Source: Floccularia luteovirens
Taxonomy: Eukaryota > Basidiomycota > Agaricomycetes > Agaricales > Squamanitaceae
Assembly (NCBI GenBank): GCA_009739215.1
Contig: VSJF01000001.1
Location: forward strand, 2,356,001-2,420,000
DNA length: 64,000 nt
Direction of reading: 5' to 3'
The notes below the pieces were generated by a model. That model ran no database searches, was not told the DNA's origin, and saw only the letters and a program-made list of their open reading frames with translations. The translations under genes were made by a program, and so were the position numbers. Shown piece by piece: positions 10,865-21,841 of this stretch. Within the stretch, counting starts at the first letter, position 1. Each line of letters begins with the position of its first letter.

Positions 10865-12405
10865 ATGACCATTGTGCCAATTGATTCTCTCAGGAGGCGA
10901 TATGAGGCCGCAGGCCAAGGCCACCTCCTCGCCTTCTGGTCAAGGCTCACTGATTCACAAAGGGCTGCTCTCACGGCCCAGCTCGAATCCCTCGACGTTG
11001 AGCGTGTAAACAGAATTTACAAAAAGGCTGTTTCAGCGGAGAAGGAAGCCGCTGATCCCAACTCCCAAGCGGAGCCAATCAACCCACTCCCAGCCGATGT
11101 CTCCGACTCCGTTGGCAATCCAGAAAAGGATGCCGAGTGGAGAAAAATTGGGCTAGAAGCAATTTCTCGTAGCCAAGTTGGAGTATTGTTAATGGCTGGC
11201 GGCCAAGGGACACGCCTTGGGAGCAGTGCTCCGAAGGGCTGCTATGATATTGGGTTGCCTTCACATAAATCACTCTTCCAATACCAAGCCGAACGCATCT
11301 CCCGATTGCAAACTTTGGCCGAAGAACAATATGATAAGCTGTCCGGAAGTGTTGTCATACCTTGGTATGTCATGACTAGCGGTCCAACTCGTCGCGAAAC
11401 GGAAGACTTTTTCAAACGTAATTCTTACTTTGGACTGGACCCTAAGAACGTTGTTATCTTTGAACAAGGTAAGCGCCCGCTTTTTAATTTAAGACTCATT
11501 TAACAAACTGCTTCCAAGGTGTACTGCCATGTCTTTCAATGGAAGGAAAAATCATGTTAGACACGCCATATCGTGTAGCTGTTGCACCCGATGGTAATGG
11601 TGGTCTCTACGCCGCAACACGATCACCCTTGTCATCAAGCAATCCATCTCGAACTGTTTTGTCTGATCTGACAGAACGCAAGATTCTCTATGTTCACGCA
11701 TACTGTGTCGACAACTGCCTCGTCCGTGTTGCAGACCCTGTCTTCATTGGTTATAGTATCCAGAGACAAGCAGATTGTGCTGCCAAGGTCGTCCCCAAAT
11801 CACATCCAACTGAGTCCGTTGGGGTCGTGGCTTTCCGCGGGGGGAAGCCCAGCGTCGTTGAATACTCCGAAATATCCAAGGAGCAAGCTGAGAGACGCGA
11901 TTCAAAGACTGGGGAATTAACCTTCAGGGCTGGCAATATTGCCAACCATTTCTATACAACGCAATTCCTTCTTGAAGTTGAAGAGTTTGAAGAACAACTT
12001 GCTTTCCACATTGCCCGCAAGAAGATTCCCACCGTTGACACTGAAACTGGAGACGTCGTTAAACCATCGAAACCCAACGGGATGAAGCTGGAAATGTTCG
12101 TGTTTGATGTTTTCCCGTTCACAAAGAACTTTGCTGTCTTGGAGGTGAAACGAAATGAGGAGTTCAGCCCTCTGAAGAATGCTCCAGGGACAGGAGCTGA
12201 CGATCCTGATACCAGTCGTCGTGATTTACTTGCTCAGCATAAACGCTTTTTGACCACAGCTGGTGCAACCGTTAAGGACGATGTCGAGATTGAGATATCA
12301 CCTCTCGTCAGTTACGCTGGAGACGGTTTGGAGGGCGTGGCCGGTAAAACATTCACAAAGTCTGGTCTAGTGGAAGATGTTGTGGAGTTGGATGCATTAA
12401 CATAG
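10865..12405 (+). CDS. UAP1: UDP-N-acetylglucosamine pyrophosphorylase
   Basis: Makes UDP-GlcNAc from UTP and GlcNAc-1-phosphate, the precursor for chitin, N-glycans and GPI anchors; cytosolic. Two exons, 10865-11468 and 11519-12405, give 1491 nt (496 aa), the usual family length. The nucleotide-binding loop LLMAGGQGTRLGSSAPKGCY is at about residues 110-129. Other expected segments follow: PWYVMTSGPT, then VLPCLSMEGKI, APDGNGGLY and GNIANHFY, and near the end KRNEEFSPLKNAPG. Intron 1 has a GTAAGC donor and is 50 nt. The gene looks intact. Confidence 0.95.
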
Positions 12406-12571
12406 TTACTTGATATTAAAACCGATATCCGTTTCATCTCACGTGGACTTGTGGCATTCAGACTGGACTCTATAGCATTGTAACTCATGGACTTGTCTCA
12501 TACGGAAATGAAATGAATAGCGGGTTCGCATTTCCTTTCAAATAGACGAATGTACAATGTGATAATAACTC

Positions 12572-14736
12572 TTATCCTCCAACCTGATGTCCGTCAGTCA
12601 GTCTTTTTCCCCTTGGCGCTTTCCTTTCTAGCTCTTCTCGAAGAGACGCGAACAAACGTTGAGTTCGTTCAGCATTTGGCTTTTGTATAATCTAGAGGTT
12701 GTTTTCAATTGATAATGCAGATATTTGTTTCAAAAATGGCAGTTTACCTCTTTACAACACGTTATCAATTTATCAATTAGGAGGGTCTGCCCATTTTGGG
12801 CATCCTCCAAATCTTTCCTGAGCTGCTGGGTCTTGAGATTGTTGAAAAAGAATATGTCAGATGACATCTTTGGAAAGCAAGAAAATCAAAGTTATGACTA
12901 AATACCTCGTCTTCCATTTTGTCAGATCGAGTCTTCTCGGCTTCAGCAAGTTGTTTTTGTTCAGCTGCTCGGGCTCGAGAAAGGAGGACCTCAAGCTCTT
13001 TCGAACGAATAACGCATTCGAAATGTCGCTCGCGAAGTTCATATTGACGAAGGACTTCCTTCAATCGTTCGCGAACCCTATTCAGATGTGAAGAATCAAT
13101 TCAAGGAATTCCTTTAAAAAGCAGGAAAAAGGTCACTTACACAGCATCGAAAATCTCTTCGATTGATCGCTTAGCCCTGAATCATTGTTAAGGTATAACA
13201 CATGAGAGCTATATTTAAAACGGATAATTACTCTCTTGGATCATCAGTCCAGTTTTTCTTCAGCTTTTCACGGCGTGGCTCCACATGTTCTTCCTTGAAT
13301 GTTTAATATGATTTCAGAGTTTGTCTTTCGATATACAAGCAATGAATCTCACCCATTCTTCCGATCCGGGACTTTCTGTCAAGTCCAAGAGTTCCACAGC
13401 GAGAATTTCGTCTCCATCTTCCATACCAGCATCTTCTGGTGTCTGGTCCGATTCAACCGTGCGTCCATTGTGTGTAAAGATGAACTGCATTGGGCCGCCC
13501 TGAACCGCGGCAGATGTATTAGAATTCGTAGTGTCTGCTTTTGCTGAGCCATTCAATTGGCTACCAGTCCCGCCTTCAGCATTAGCCCCCTTTCCATCGG
13601 TCTTTTTCCCACCGCTTCGTTCCATCCTATCTGTCCACGCGTTGAAAAGCCTGGAAAGTTTGGTTTTGCGTGATATTTTGAAGAACAATTCCGCACGGTA
13701 GCGACATATCACCTTGACCACGATATCAGGCATTTCGCGGTATTTGAGATCCTGCAACTTGGCTTTGTCGGCACGTTTAGCAAGATCAGACTTCATTTGA
13801 AGGAGCTAATGCAGAGCAGTTGAGCGTTGTAATCCACTGAAAATACATACATAAAATACCTCATCTTGAGCATCCTCGACGCTTTGGGCTAACCGTTTTC
13901 CATCCTCCTATGTCCTCATTAGAGAGTACTTGTTCCAATAAATATAACCTACTCGTAAACGTTTGTTATCCTATATAAGCAAGAATTAGTGATAGTTAAA
14001 ACAAAAATTATTCTCCAACCTTTTGCAATTCACGGGCAAGATTTTCCATCTTCGCCTTGGTTTGATTTGCTTTGGTTAACTGGCTCTTGGCTAGACGGTT
14101 CCTCAACACTGAGAGAAGAGATGGTGTAAGTCAATTAATGTGCATACCTGCGTCTTTGTCCTTCACCAACTTCTGTTTCTCTTTCGCATGATCCCGTTCC
14201 ATACGCTTCAGCTCGGCAAACTATGTAGCTTGACGTTGAATGAGGAGACACAGAGAGCAGGGTATTCTCTTACCAACTCAATGTATTTTGCATGAATAGC
14301 ATTCTCTTCCATTCCTTTAACAGACTTCTGAGCCTCTTCCGCTATAATTAAGAATATGTTGATATTAAGGACGACACAAGATTGGTTGGTAGTTGGATGT
14401 ACCATAGCGTCGTTCCTCCTCCTCCTCGAGTACTTCCTCTTCTTCTAAAGCGGCTATTCTGCTCTTCAAGCTTTCATACATAGTTGCCGGGTCGATTGGT
14501 GCGTCATTCTTCTTCTTCACTTTGGTATTCTGATGACCATTTACCCCTGGTGTGTGGTTGTGCGTAGGAGGGTTGGTACGGTTCAATGGAGGAAGAGTAT
14601 TTGCGGGATTGTTGGCATGATTTGGTGGTACTGGGGGAGCAGTAGCAGGGGCCGGAGGAGCGGGACCAGGTGGTAACGGTTTCAGAATCCTGGAAGACGC
14701 GGTACTTTGAGGGGTATTTGTAGCAGTACCATTCAT
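12572..14736 (-). CDS. Taxilin-family coiled-coil protein with embedded SUMO-like domain
   Basis: Taxilins are coiled-coil proteins linked to syntaxin binding and membrane traffic. Start is ATG 14736: a Pro-rich N-tail, then a taxilin coil (ATMYESLKSRIAALEEEE; KYIELFAELKRMERDHAKEK; NQTKAKMENLARELQK). The C-terminal coil (RERLKEVLRQYELRERHFEC; RSKELEVLLSRARA) ends with TAA 12572-12574. Between the two coils, at about 13375-13733, lies a roughly 115-residue ubiquitin/Rad60-SLD-like domain (MPDIVVKVICRYR; FFKISRKTKLSRLFNAW; QFIFTHNGRTVESDQ; AGMEDGDEI). It has an internal low-complexity loop and no terminal Gly-Gly. The domain lies inside one exon with taxilin coil, in frame. All junctions keep phase, including an 18-nt microexon at 13953-13970 (DNKRLR). 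Confidence 0.85.
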
Positions 14737-15067
14737 GGTTCGAGAAGGACAGAGTGTGCCTTGAAGGATGAAAGTAACGACTACAAGTTTCAAGAGTATC
14801 CGTGTGTAAGTCCGCTATCATGCAGAAAAAGGAAGCTGCAGACTGTTTGGGACTATATAGCAACTTGTACATATTATGTTCTTAATTCTACACATTTATA
14901 TAGTCTAATGAACCTGTATACCCCAAATACTTCAAATCTGTTCACAGCCTTGCAATTCTGATAGTCAAATTAAGTTTTAGATGAGTTCAATTTGCAGAAC
15001 ATCGTCACCAGAAATCGGTAACGTGACCAACGCGTTGTTGATCCCCAATTGACTTTCCAATTCTTCA
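14737..15067. promoter_or_regulatory. Divergent intergenic region, taxilin/BRCA2
   Basis: No gene seen. A GTAACGTGACC element lies near 15019. An ATG at about 14981 opens a short frame that runs into a possible donor, but the 15068 start gives the cleaner BRCA2 N-terminus. Confidence 0.4.
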
Positions 15068-18000
15068 ATGTCTCCCCGCCATGGTATGTATCCACAGTTT
15101 ATTGTATCAGTATCTCTCATCTCTTTGAAGCTACTAGATCTCCCTCGTCTTCACCGGCTAGGAAACGGCAGCGACTTTCTTCGCCTACATATGATGGTCT
15201 ACTCCCAGAACTTAGCCAAGAAGATTTGAAGGCGTTTGATGCGCTTGATGCTTGTCTCTCTCAGGATGCGCGGGCCGTACAAGGTGGAGAAGGAAATAAT
15301 AATACATGGGACCTTGAAGATGATCAGACGCGAAGTTCTGGATACCCAACATCATCCCCGCCTCTGGTCTCTTTAGCCGATGAGAGAACAGTTGCCCCTG
15401 ACTTTCACGATAATCTTAACCCATTCTCTCTCGGTGCTGGTGTTTCCTCTAAATCTCCCGCACCACCGACTGGTTTCAGTTCGGCTTTGCATATACTTGA
15501 CAGGGATAGCCAAGATCATTCACAAACATTATTGGGTGACGAACCATGTGTAGAACCAGATTACGACGCCTGGTTTAATCCCGCACCAGTAGACGCACCA
15601 ATAGCATTTACAACAGCGCGCTTCTCCGCAGCTTCTGCCTCCGTCGTATCGAACACCTCAAAAATCGAAGTTACCAAAGTAGCCATACTAGAGCCATCAG
15701 CTGCGGCTCTCGCTGAAGCACGTAGAAAGCTTGCAAAAATCTGGTCTGAAGAACAAACAGAGCCTAATGATACAGCTGAACCACCTGAAAATATCACATT
15801 TGTTGGATTCAAGACAGCATCAAGCGCTGCTTCTCCATTAATTAACCACTTAACTGAGAACTCCTCCACTAACTACCCAACCTCTCCATCCACACCTTCT
15901 CCTGTGAGCTTTTCACGTCCCTTAGGCTCCCTAGGTTTACCGCCTGTCTCACCATTATCTGATAAGACGAACAAATCCCTAATGCCTAAACCATTCAAAT
16001 CTCCTCTCATGACTAAGGCCAAGATACTTGCTGCGAATCCTGCTAAGCCAGTGTATACGGGCTCACCTCTCAACCCTCGGCGTTCAGTCTGGACTCCAGT
16101 ACCACTACAACCCCCAACTACCTCATTGATAACCCCTTCCACTCCACGAAAAACATCCTCAAATTCAGAAGCGACTGATACTCCGAAGAGAATCGCAAAC
16201 TCGAGTAATCGATTTAGAGGGAGAACTCCTGCGCATTTTGTGACACCATTCAAGCCTGGGATGCAACCTGGCCAACCTGGTCGGAAGAAACTAGAGGAAA
16301 GTTTGAGTCCTAGCCTCACTAAACACGTGGCTCCTGTTGTCCCTTCAAAAAGAGATGAAGTGAATAGGTTAACAAGTGACCGCCCGCAAAGTAAAAGCGG
16401 TATTGTAAATCGGAGTAAGTACCTTTACCCCTGCTGCATATGATCACCAATTCTGAACAGGTCTTTAAGAAGGATTCCCAGATAGAAAAACACTGTCATC
16501 TTCGGGATTACTTCCTCAACAGCATGATGCAGGGACTTTGATAAGTATGGGGATGTAAGCTAACAAAGTGAATTATGTGCTCAAATTCTGATTCTCTTTT
16601 ATCCCAGAAATGCGCCCGAAATTCTCCAGATGACCCCAAACCTTGCAACTCATTACTCCTTCCATCTTTCATCTTCAGTGCCACAATCGACAAAGTCATC
16701 TACACTCTCAACTCGTTTGGGATCTTCCAATGCTCTCCAAGAACTTCTCGATCGCGGTTGTACACTCGCCTCGCAGCCATGGGTGGATAATCATTGGTGC
16801 CTGATTCTGTGGAAGCTGGCTGGGATGACTGCGTTAGATCCAGAACGGGAAGCTGATATTGAGCGGAGAAGATGGTGCTGGCCTGAAGTTATGCGTCAGT
16901 TGCTTTACCGTTATGAGCGCGAGTTAAATGGTGGCAACCGTCCGGCACTTCGGTTAATTACTACTCGCGACGCCCCTGCTGCGTTCCCGATGGTATTATG
17001 TGTTTCCGGCATGATATGGCATGATGGAGGTGTTTCAGATGATGGGGCCCCTATTGAAGCATATCCAGAACTGGAAGTCACCGATGGGTGGTACAGGTTA
17101 AGGGCACAAGTGGATCCACCAATGGCCAGAGCTATTCGAAAGGGTACCATACGTGTTGGTAGAAAGATTGGAGTTGCTGGTGCTTGGGTAAGTGTATCTT
17201 ATATACATCCGTCCGTTAGCTCTGACTAGGAATCTACATAATATATAGCTATCATCTGAGAAAAAAGATCCAATGGAAGTACTGGAAGCTTATAACTCTA
17301 CTAAGCTTGTTTTATCCGGAAATTCATCGCATCTAGCACCTTGGCATTCAAAATTAGGTTTTCGACAGGGTCCATTCATCTCAACGTTGCATAGTCTCTC
17401 TGCTAATGGTGGTACTGTGGCTGCTATGGACCTGATTATAATCAAGGTGAGACAGATAATGATTCTTCTATTCTATATATTGTAACATAATTTTCTGCAG
17501 ACGTATCCAATAGCGTTCATCGAAAACATCGAGGACGAGGATGGAAATAAAATTTCTGAAGGGCCTAGGAACGAGGCAGATGAGGCCAAAGTAAATGAAC
17601 AATGGATTGTCCGAAACGTCATTGAATTTATGTTAGTGTTTTTGCTGACTGCTTGTGCATAGAAACGTCGAGAAGTTGAAGCAAACAAGTTACGAATAGA
17701 ATTCGAAAAGAAAATCTCTAGATTCGAAGGTTATATTGAACGTTTGGAAAGACGAGCAGGATCTGCCTTTCGCCCAACTGAACATGGTATGACTTTTTAC
17801 TCAGTCATTTCGTTTACATACATAACTCAATCTATTTCAGAATACCCTCCAGATAACATCGATTCTCTGTACGACGAACTGGAAGATCCTGCAGAGGCTG
17901 TAGCCCTTATCACGCGGCTGACCGCAACAGATGCCGGATGGTTGGCCCAACATATTCGTCAACGGCTTGAGACTGAAAAAGAGAAATATGGAGAGACCAT

Positions 18001-18404
18001 CGAACAGGAATTACAGGTAGGATATTGTCCCACATACGTATACAAATGTTGAACTCGTTTTAGATTGCATGCCCTCCGCGCAACGTTCGCAGTTTTCGAA
18101 TTCTAATCGTTAAGGATGGCAATACATGTCGACGACCTGCTAATCGGCATGCAAAACTAACAGTATGGGATGTCATGAACTTGTCGCTTTCTGAAGGCAG
18201 TGCTCCTGGTTCATTTCAAGTAGGACATCGATACCTGGTGAGAACTATCTTATTTCGTCCCTAATTTTATGATTTCTGATCGTCCGTTAATAGGTTACTA
18301 ACATTTTTCCGACGCATCAAAAGTCATGGATGGGTTTCGAGCCAGATTCTGAAGTTTACTTGTGCACGAAACGCCAAACAAGATGGACAAGAATCCGGCC
18401 ATAA
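15068..18404 (+). CDS. BRH2: BRCA2/Brh2-like recombination mediator
   Basis: Loads Rad51 on single-stranded DNA in homologous recombination. Ten exons (15068-15083, 15131-16414, 16470-16554, 16608-17187, 17249-17446, 17501-17590, 17663-17786, 17841-18016, 18064-18237, 18294-18404) splice in phase to 945 aa. The N-terminus (MSPRHATRSPSSSPARKR) is disordered, with an acidic helix (LSQEDLKAFDALDACLSQ). A BRC-type FKTA motif sits at 15808-15819 (VGFKTASSAASPL). Next come the BRCA2 helical domain (MGINAPEILQMTPNLATHY; WVDNHWCLILWKLAGM), OB1 (DGWYRLRAQVDPPMARAI; RKIGVAGAWLSSEK; WHSKLGFRQGPF), and a two-helix charged insertion like the tower (about 17660-18010). OB2 ends VYLCTKRQTRWTRIRP. Only one clear BRC motif is seen. 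The 16-nt first exon is inferred from phase. Confidence 0.9.
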
Positions 18405-18523
18405 ATCTGAATGGGATTAGCGAAGTTTCATAGTCAATACTGTACCTCTTAGTTTTGAGATTTGGGATTAATGAGTGGTTATTCGTTAAATTATATGTTA
18501 AGACCTCCAATGATAGGAAATAT

Positions 18524-20259
18524 TCAAGGCCCTGCAAGCCCGTACTTTTTGAACACATCATCCCATGCGCCACTGTCTTCGTGTCCCATAAACACTATAG
18601 TCGGCTTGCCTCCCGATTCCATGCCAAACACACGCGCAGCAACTCGCTGGATATCTTTCACCTCAACTTCATCAATCTTTTGTGTCATTTCGGAGAGAGG
18701 AATCCTTTTTCCATGAACAAGGATCTTCAAAGGTTCATAATCAGTAGTGAAACTTAATGAAACAGAAAAAAACACACTTGTCGTCCAATATCCTCGACTT
18801 CTATTGATTGACTTTCCAAAGCCATCATTAAACTTGACTTTAGTTGATTTTTAGCTCGGTTGAGCTCGGTTTGTGGTACGGAAGAATATACGAGCAGTGA
18901 TAGTTGGTGCACTAGATGTGGCATAATTTGACTAGCAGTGTTTCCACCACGCACTCCAGAAGCGGCAGGGACGAATGAAGCGAAAAGTCCAAATAACGAC
19001 GAGTCATTATAGATGTGGTGGAAAGAAGCGCAGTGATCAATTTGAGGATAGTGGTTAAGTATATGGGTGTATAGACGTGAATACATGCCCTTTCCAGGTC
19101 CACCTAGGTTGGATATATAAGAATGAAATGCCAAAGGACTCTGATAGTGGTCACTAACCTGCAGAAAAGCTCCCGCCTCCACCCAGAAGTACTTGCATGG
19201 TCGCAAGAGCGTAGATATCTGCATCATGGATAGGAACACCTTCATAGGCAACGTAAAGATGGCTGAACTCCAATGAGTTTTCTAAGATAAACTGTTGACC
19301 GCCAGTATATGTTGAAGTTGGTGACTTGGGAATAACAGCTGGGGAATGAGTAGAAGAGAGTGGGTTGGGGAAAAGATATGATGCGGCGCGAGTTAATGAC
19401 TTGGAGACGGATGGTGAAGATGTTTGGAGGTGATGCGGGGGTACTGGTGCTGAGTTATGTAGACGGGGGGAAGACGGCTGGGTAACTGTAGATGTCGCTT
19501 TAAGGAAAGAAAAGTGTTTATCAGCAAGTTCGACCAGTTCTTCATGACGCATGCCAGCTCCGGCGATTACCATACGCTCTGGTCGGTACCAATCCTTCAT
19601 GCATGTGCGCAAAGTCAATTCATCAATAGCGTCAATTCGTTCCTCCGGACATAATAATGGGTTTCCTAGCCCAGTATGGCCATATGCAACCCCATGCAAT
19701 ATCTCGGGGATTATCATTTCAGGCTTTGCGGCGATTTCCCTTATCTCATAGGCAGCAGCATCACGTTGGGCAATGATGTCCTCAGGTGAGAAGGCAGGGT
19801 TCAGAACAGTGTCCGATATCAAGGACATAGCCAGGGGTGTTGCTTGATGAAAATGGGACGATTGGTACGCCATTGATTCCCTGGAAGAGGAACACATAAT
19901 CTGACCACCTAGGGAGTGAATTGCAGCAGACATCTCTGCATTGGAGCGGTTAGCAGTGCTCTGTTGGATGACGTTGAGTGGTTATATGGGGGAGTAAACG
20001 GAACACATACCTTGAAGGCCAGACGGTCTAAGAAGTGACTAGCACCTGAGCTACGTAGAGTCTCATACCGTGAACCTGCGTCGATATATAATCCGACAGA
20101 TGAGAAATGACCAGGAGTTGGGTCTGTAGCGATGCGAATATTGTTTGGAAGGGTAGTGACTTGTACAGAATTGTTCTGAGCAAGGGCACTGAGAAACTGG
20201 GAGTGCTTGTTATTGCGAGCTAGAGTACGACGGATGAGGGACGGATTGACTTTGCGCAT
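18524..20259 (-). CDS. MAS2: Mitochondrial processing peptidase alpha subunit
   Basis: Non-catalytic partner of beta-MPP in cleaving mitochondrial presequences. Starts MRKVNPSLIRRTLARNNK, a basic targeting-like N-terminus. An M16 N-lobe follows (IATDPTPGHFSSVGLYIDAG). At the zinc site HFLDRLAFK replaces the HxxEH of active subunits, as expected for alpha. The glycine-rich substrate loop LLGGGGSFSAGGPGKGM is intact but split by an intron near 19105-19160. The C-terminus is VFKKYGLAGP with TGA 18524-18526. It shares a 176-bp divergent promoter with the ceramidase gene. Confidence 0.92.
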
Positions 20260-20313
20260 TGCAATTACAATCGAAGGAGACTTTCTAGATTTGTTTTTAC
20301 AGACGTGTGGCAG

Positions 20314-20321
20314 TCACGTGA
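20314..20321. promoter_or_regulatory. TCACGTGA palindrome in the alpha-MPP/ceramidase promoter
   Basis: Perfect 8-bp palindrome with a CACGTG core, in the 176-bp interval between divergent starts. It resembles bHLH (Cbf1/Pho4/SREBP-like) sites. The binding factor is inferred. Confidence 0.5.
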
Positions 20322-20435
20322 TACTGATTATAGACATCCCGATTGGCTTACAAGCCGTATCATACATGTCATCGCCCGTGTCAAAACAATCCCCTGCACC
20401 GCGTCGGTCCCTACCGGCTGCTCTCTCTTTGCACC

Positions 20436-21608
20436 ATGCTTAACCTTGCTACTGTAGCTCCATGGCTTCAAAGAAACGGTGTATGGGGCCCAGTAACCGC
20501 TACTCTCGACTGGTGTGAGGTGCGCAGCACACTGAACTTTGGACCCTACTCACAAATCAAAAGGGCTTTCCCTTACCGTCAAACTGATAATTGAACCATT
20601 TGCAGATCAACTACCAGTTCTCTCCCTATGTGGCCGAGATGGCTAATACCTTGTCCAATCTCTTCACCATTAGTCTTTCGCTCTTTGGCCTTTCCCATGT
20701 TATTCGGGAGTCATTACCCCGGAGATACCTCATGGGATACCTTGTAGGTTCTCCTGTCGATGTCCAACCATGCATGTATGTTGATGTCACTTCAGGGTGT
20801 GACTCTCGTTGGGATAGGTAGTTTAGCATTCCATGCCACTCTATTGTATGAAGCTCAACTTGCGGATGAACTTCCCATGATTTATATCGGTTCTATGGGC
20901 CTATGGACTCTTTTCGATGATAGACCTGGTTTTGGACTGAATTCTACACGATCTAAGCTCCTATTGTCACTTTTGACACTTGGAGACATCCTGTTTACTT
21001 GGAGCTAGTACGCTTTCTACGTCTTCCTTGTCATGAAGTCAGTGCATGAACTTATTCCACCGCATCTTAGTTATGTCTATCGAAATCCAGTCTATCATCA
21101 AGTCATTTTTGCATCAATCGTGTTATCTACAGCTTTTCGAATTACTCACATCCTGAAGAAGTCACACACAAGTCGTATTTCTCCGCAGAAGAAGGCCGTC
21201 ATTGGAAGATTGTTCACCACGGGTGCCTGCCTGTTCACCTTGGGGTTCTTCATATGGAACTTGGACAATATTTTTTGTCACACCTTGACACGCTGGAAGC
21301 TGTTTTTAACTTGGCCAACCGCGTTTCTCCTAGAAGGTTAGCAGCACGTTGGGCTTTCATACAAGCAAATTCTAACACCTTATGAAGGACATTCTTGGTG
21401 GCATGTTTTCACAGTAACGTCATCATTCAAATGTTAGTATCACAAACTCTAAATGAAACATTAGGGCACCGGTTCATATTACATGATTGTTGGTATCCAA
21501 TGTATGTCTGTACTATCTCAAAACTGTCCTTCACTCACGGTTCCTTCATTTTTGTTAACTCAAGATGTGTACGTTCCGAAGTTTTATATGTTCGTGTTCA
21601 TGGACTGA
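20436..21608 (+). CDS. Alkaline ceramidase (YPC1/YDC1/ACER family)
   Basis: Multi-pass ER membrane hydrolase of ceramide. Starts MLNLATVAPWLQRNGVWGP. Family motifs: INYQFSPYVAEMANTLSN, then GIGSLAFHATLLYEAQLADE followed by LPMIY, FFIWNLDNIFC, and LLEGHSWWHVFTGTGSYYM. These carry the His/Asp/Ser residues of the CREST-type zinc site. The C-terminus is VYVPKFYMFVFMD, with TGA 21606-21608. A TAG at 21006-21008 looks like a premature stop but is removed by a 62-nt GTACGC...CTTAG intron, giving LFTWSYYVYRNPVYHQ. All other introns are GT-AG. The gene is intact. Confidence 0.9.
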
Positions 21609-21708
21609 CTCAACGCTCAGGACTCTATGTATCAAAGATAACCAAGAAAACTATACTATCATGTACCAATACGGGCTTCCACATGTTAGGCGCGTGCTAA
21701 CCAAGACC

Positions 21709-21733
21709 CAGTGAGACCCGAGTAGTCTCACTG
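21709..21733. other. 9-bp hairpin between convergent genes
   Basis: CAGTGAGAC, a 7-nt loop CCGAGTA, then GTCTCACTG: a perfect inverted repeat about 100 bp after the ceramidase stop and about 110 bp from the EF-Ts stop on the other strand. It would form in either transcript. Its role in 3'-end formation or mRNA stability is inferred. Confidence 0.6.
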
Positions 21734-21841
21734 TTAGGCCATCAAGCTACTATTAACTGTCATTATCAATCTATAAGATCTGTCTGAGAGGGGGTGTACT
21801 TTTTTCTTTTACGATAACGAAATATTGTATCTCCAGAAAAA

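Noticed and set aside
18900..20259. Loss of the HxxEH zinc motif in the M16 peptidase-like gene
   Set aside because: A degenerate motif with a kept glycine-rich loop is the normal state of alpha-MPP, not decay.
21006..21008. In-frame TAG in the alkaline ceramidase gene
   Set aside because: A 62-nt intron (GTACGC...CTTAG) starting within the TAG removes it and joins LFTWSY to YVYRNPVYHQ in phase, so the gene is not broken.
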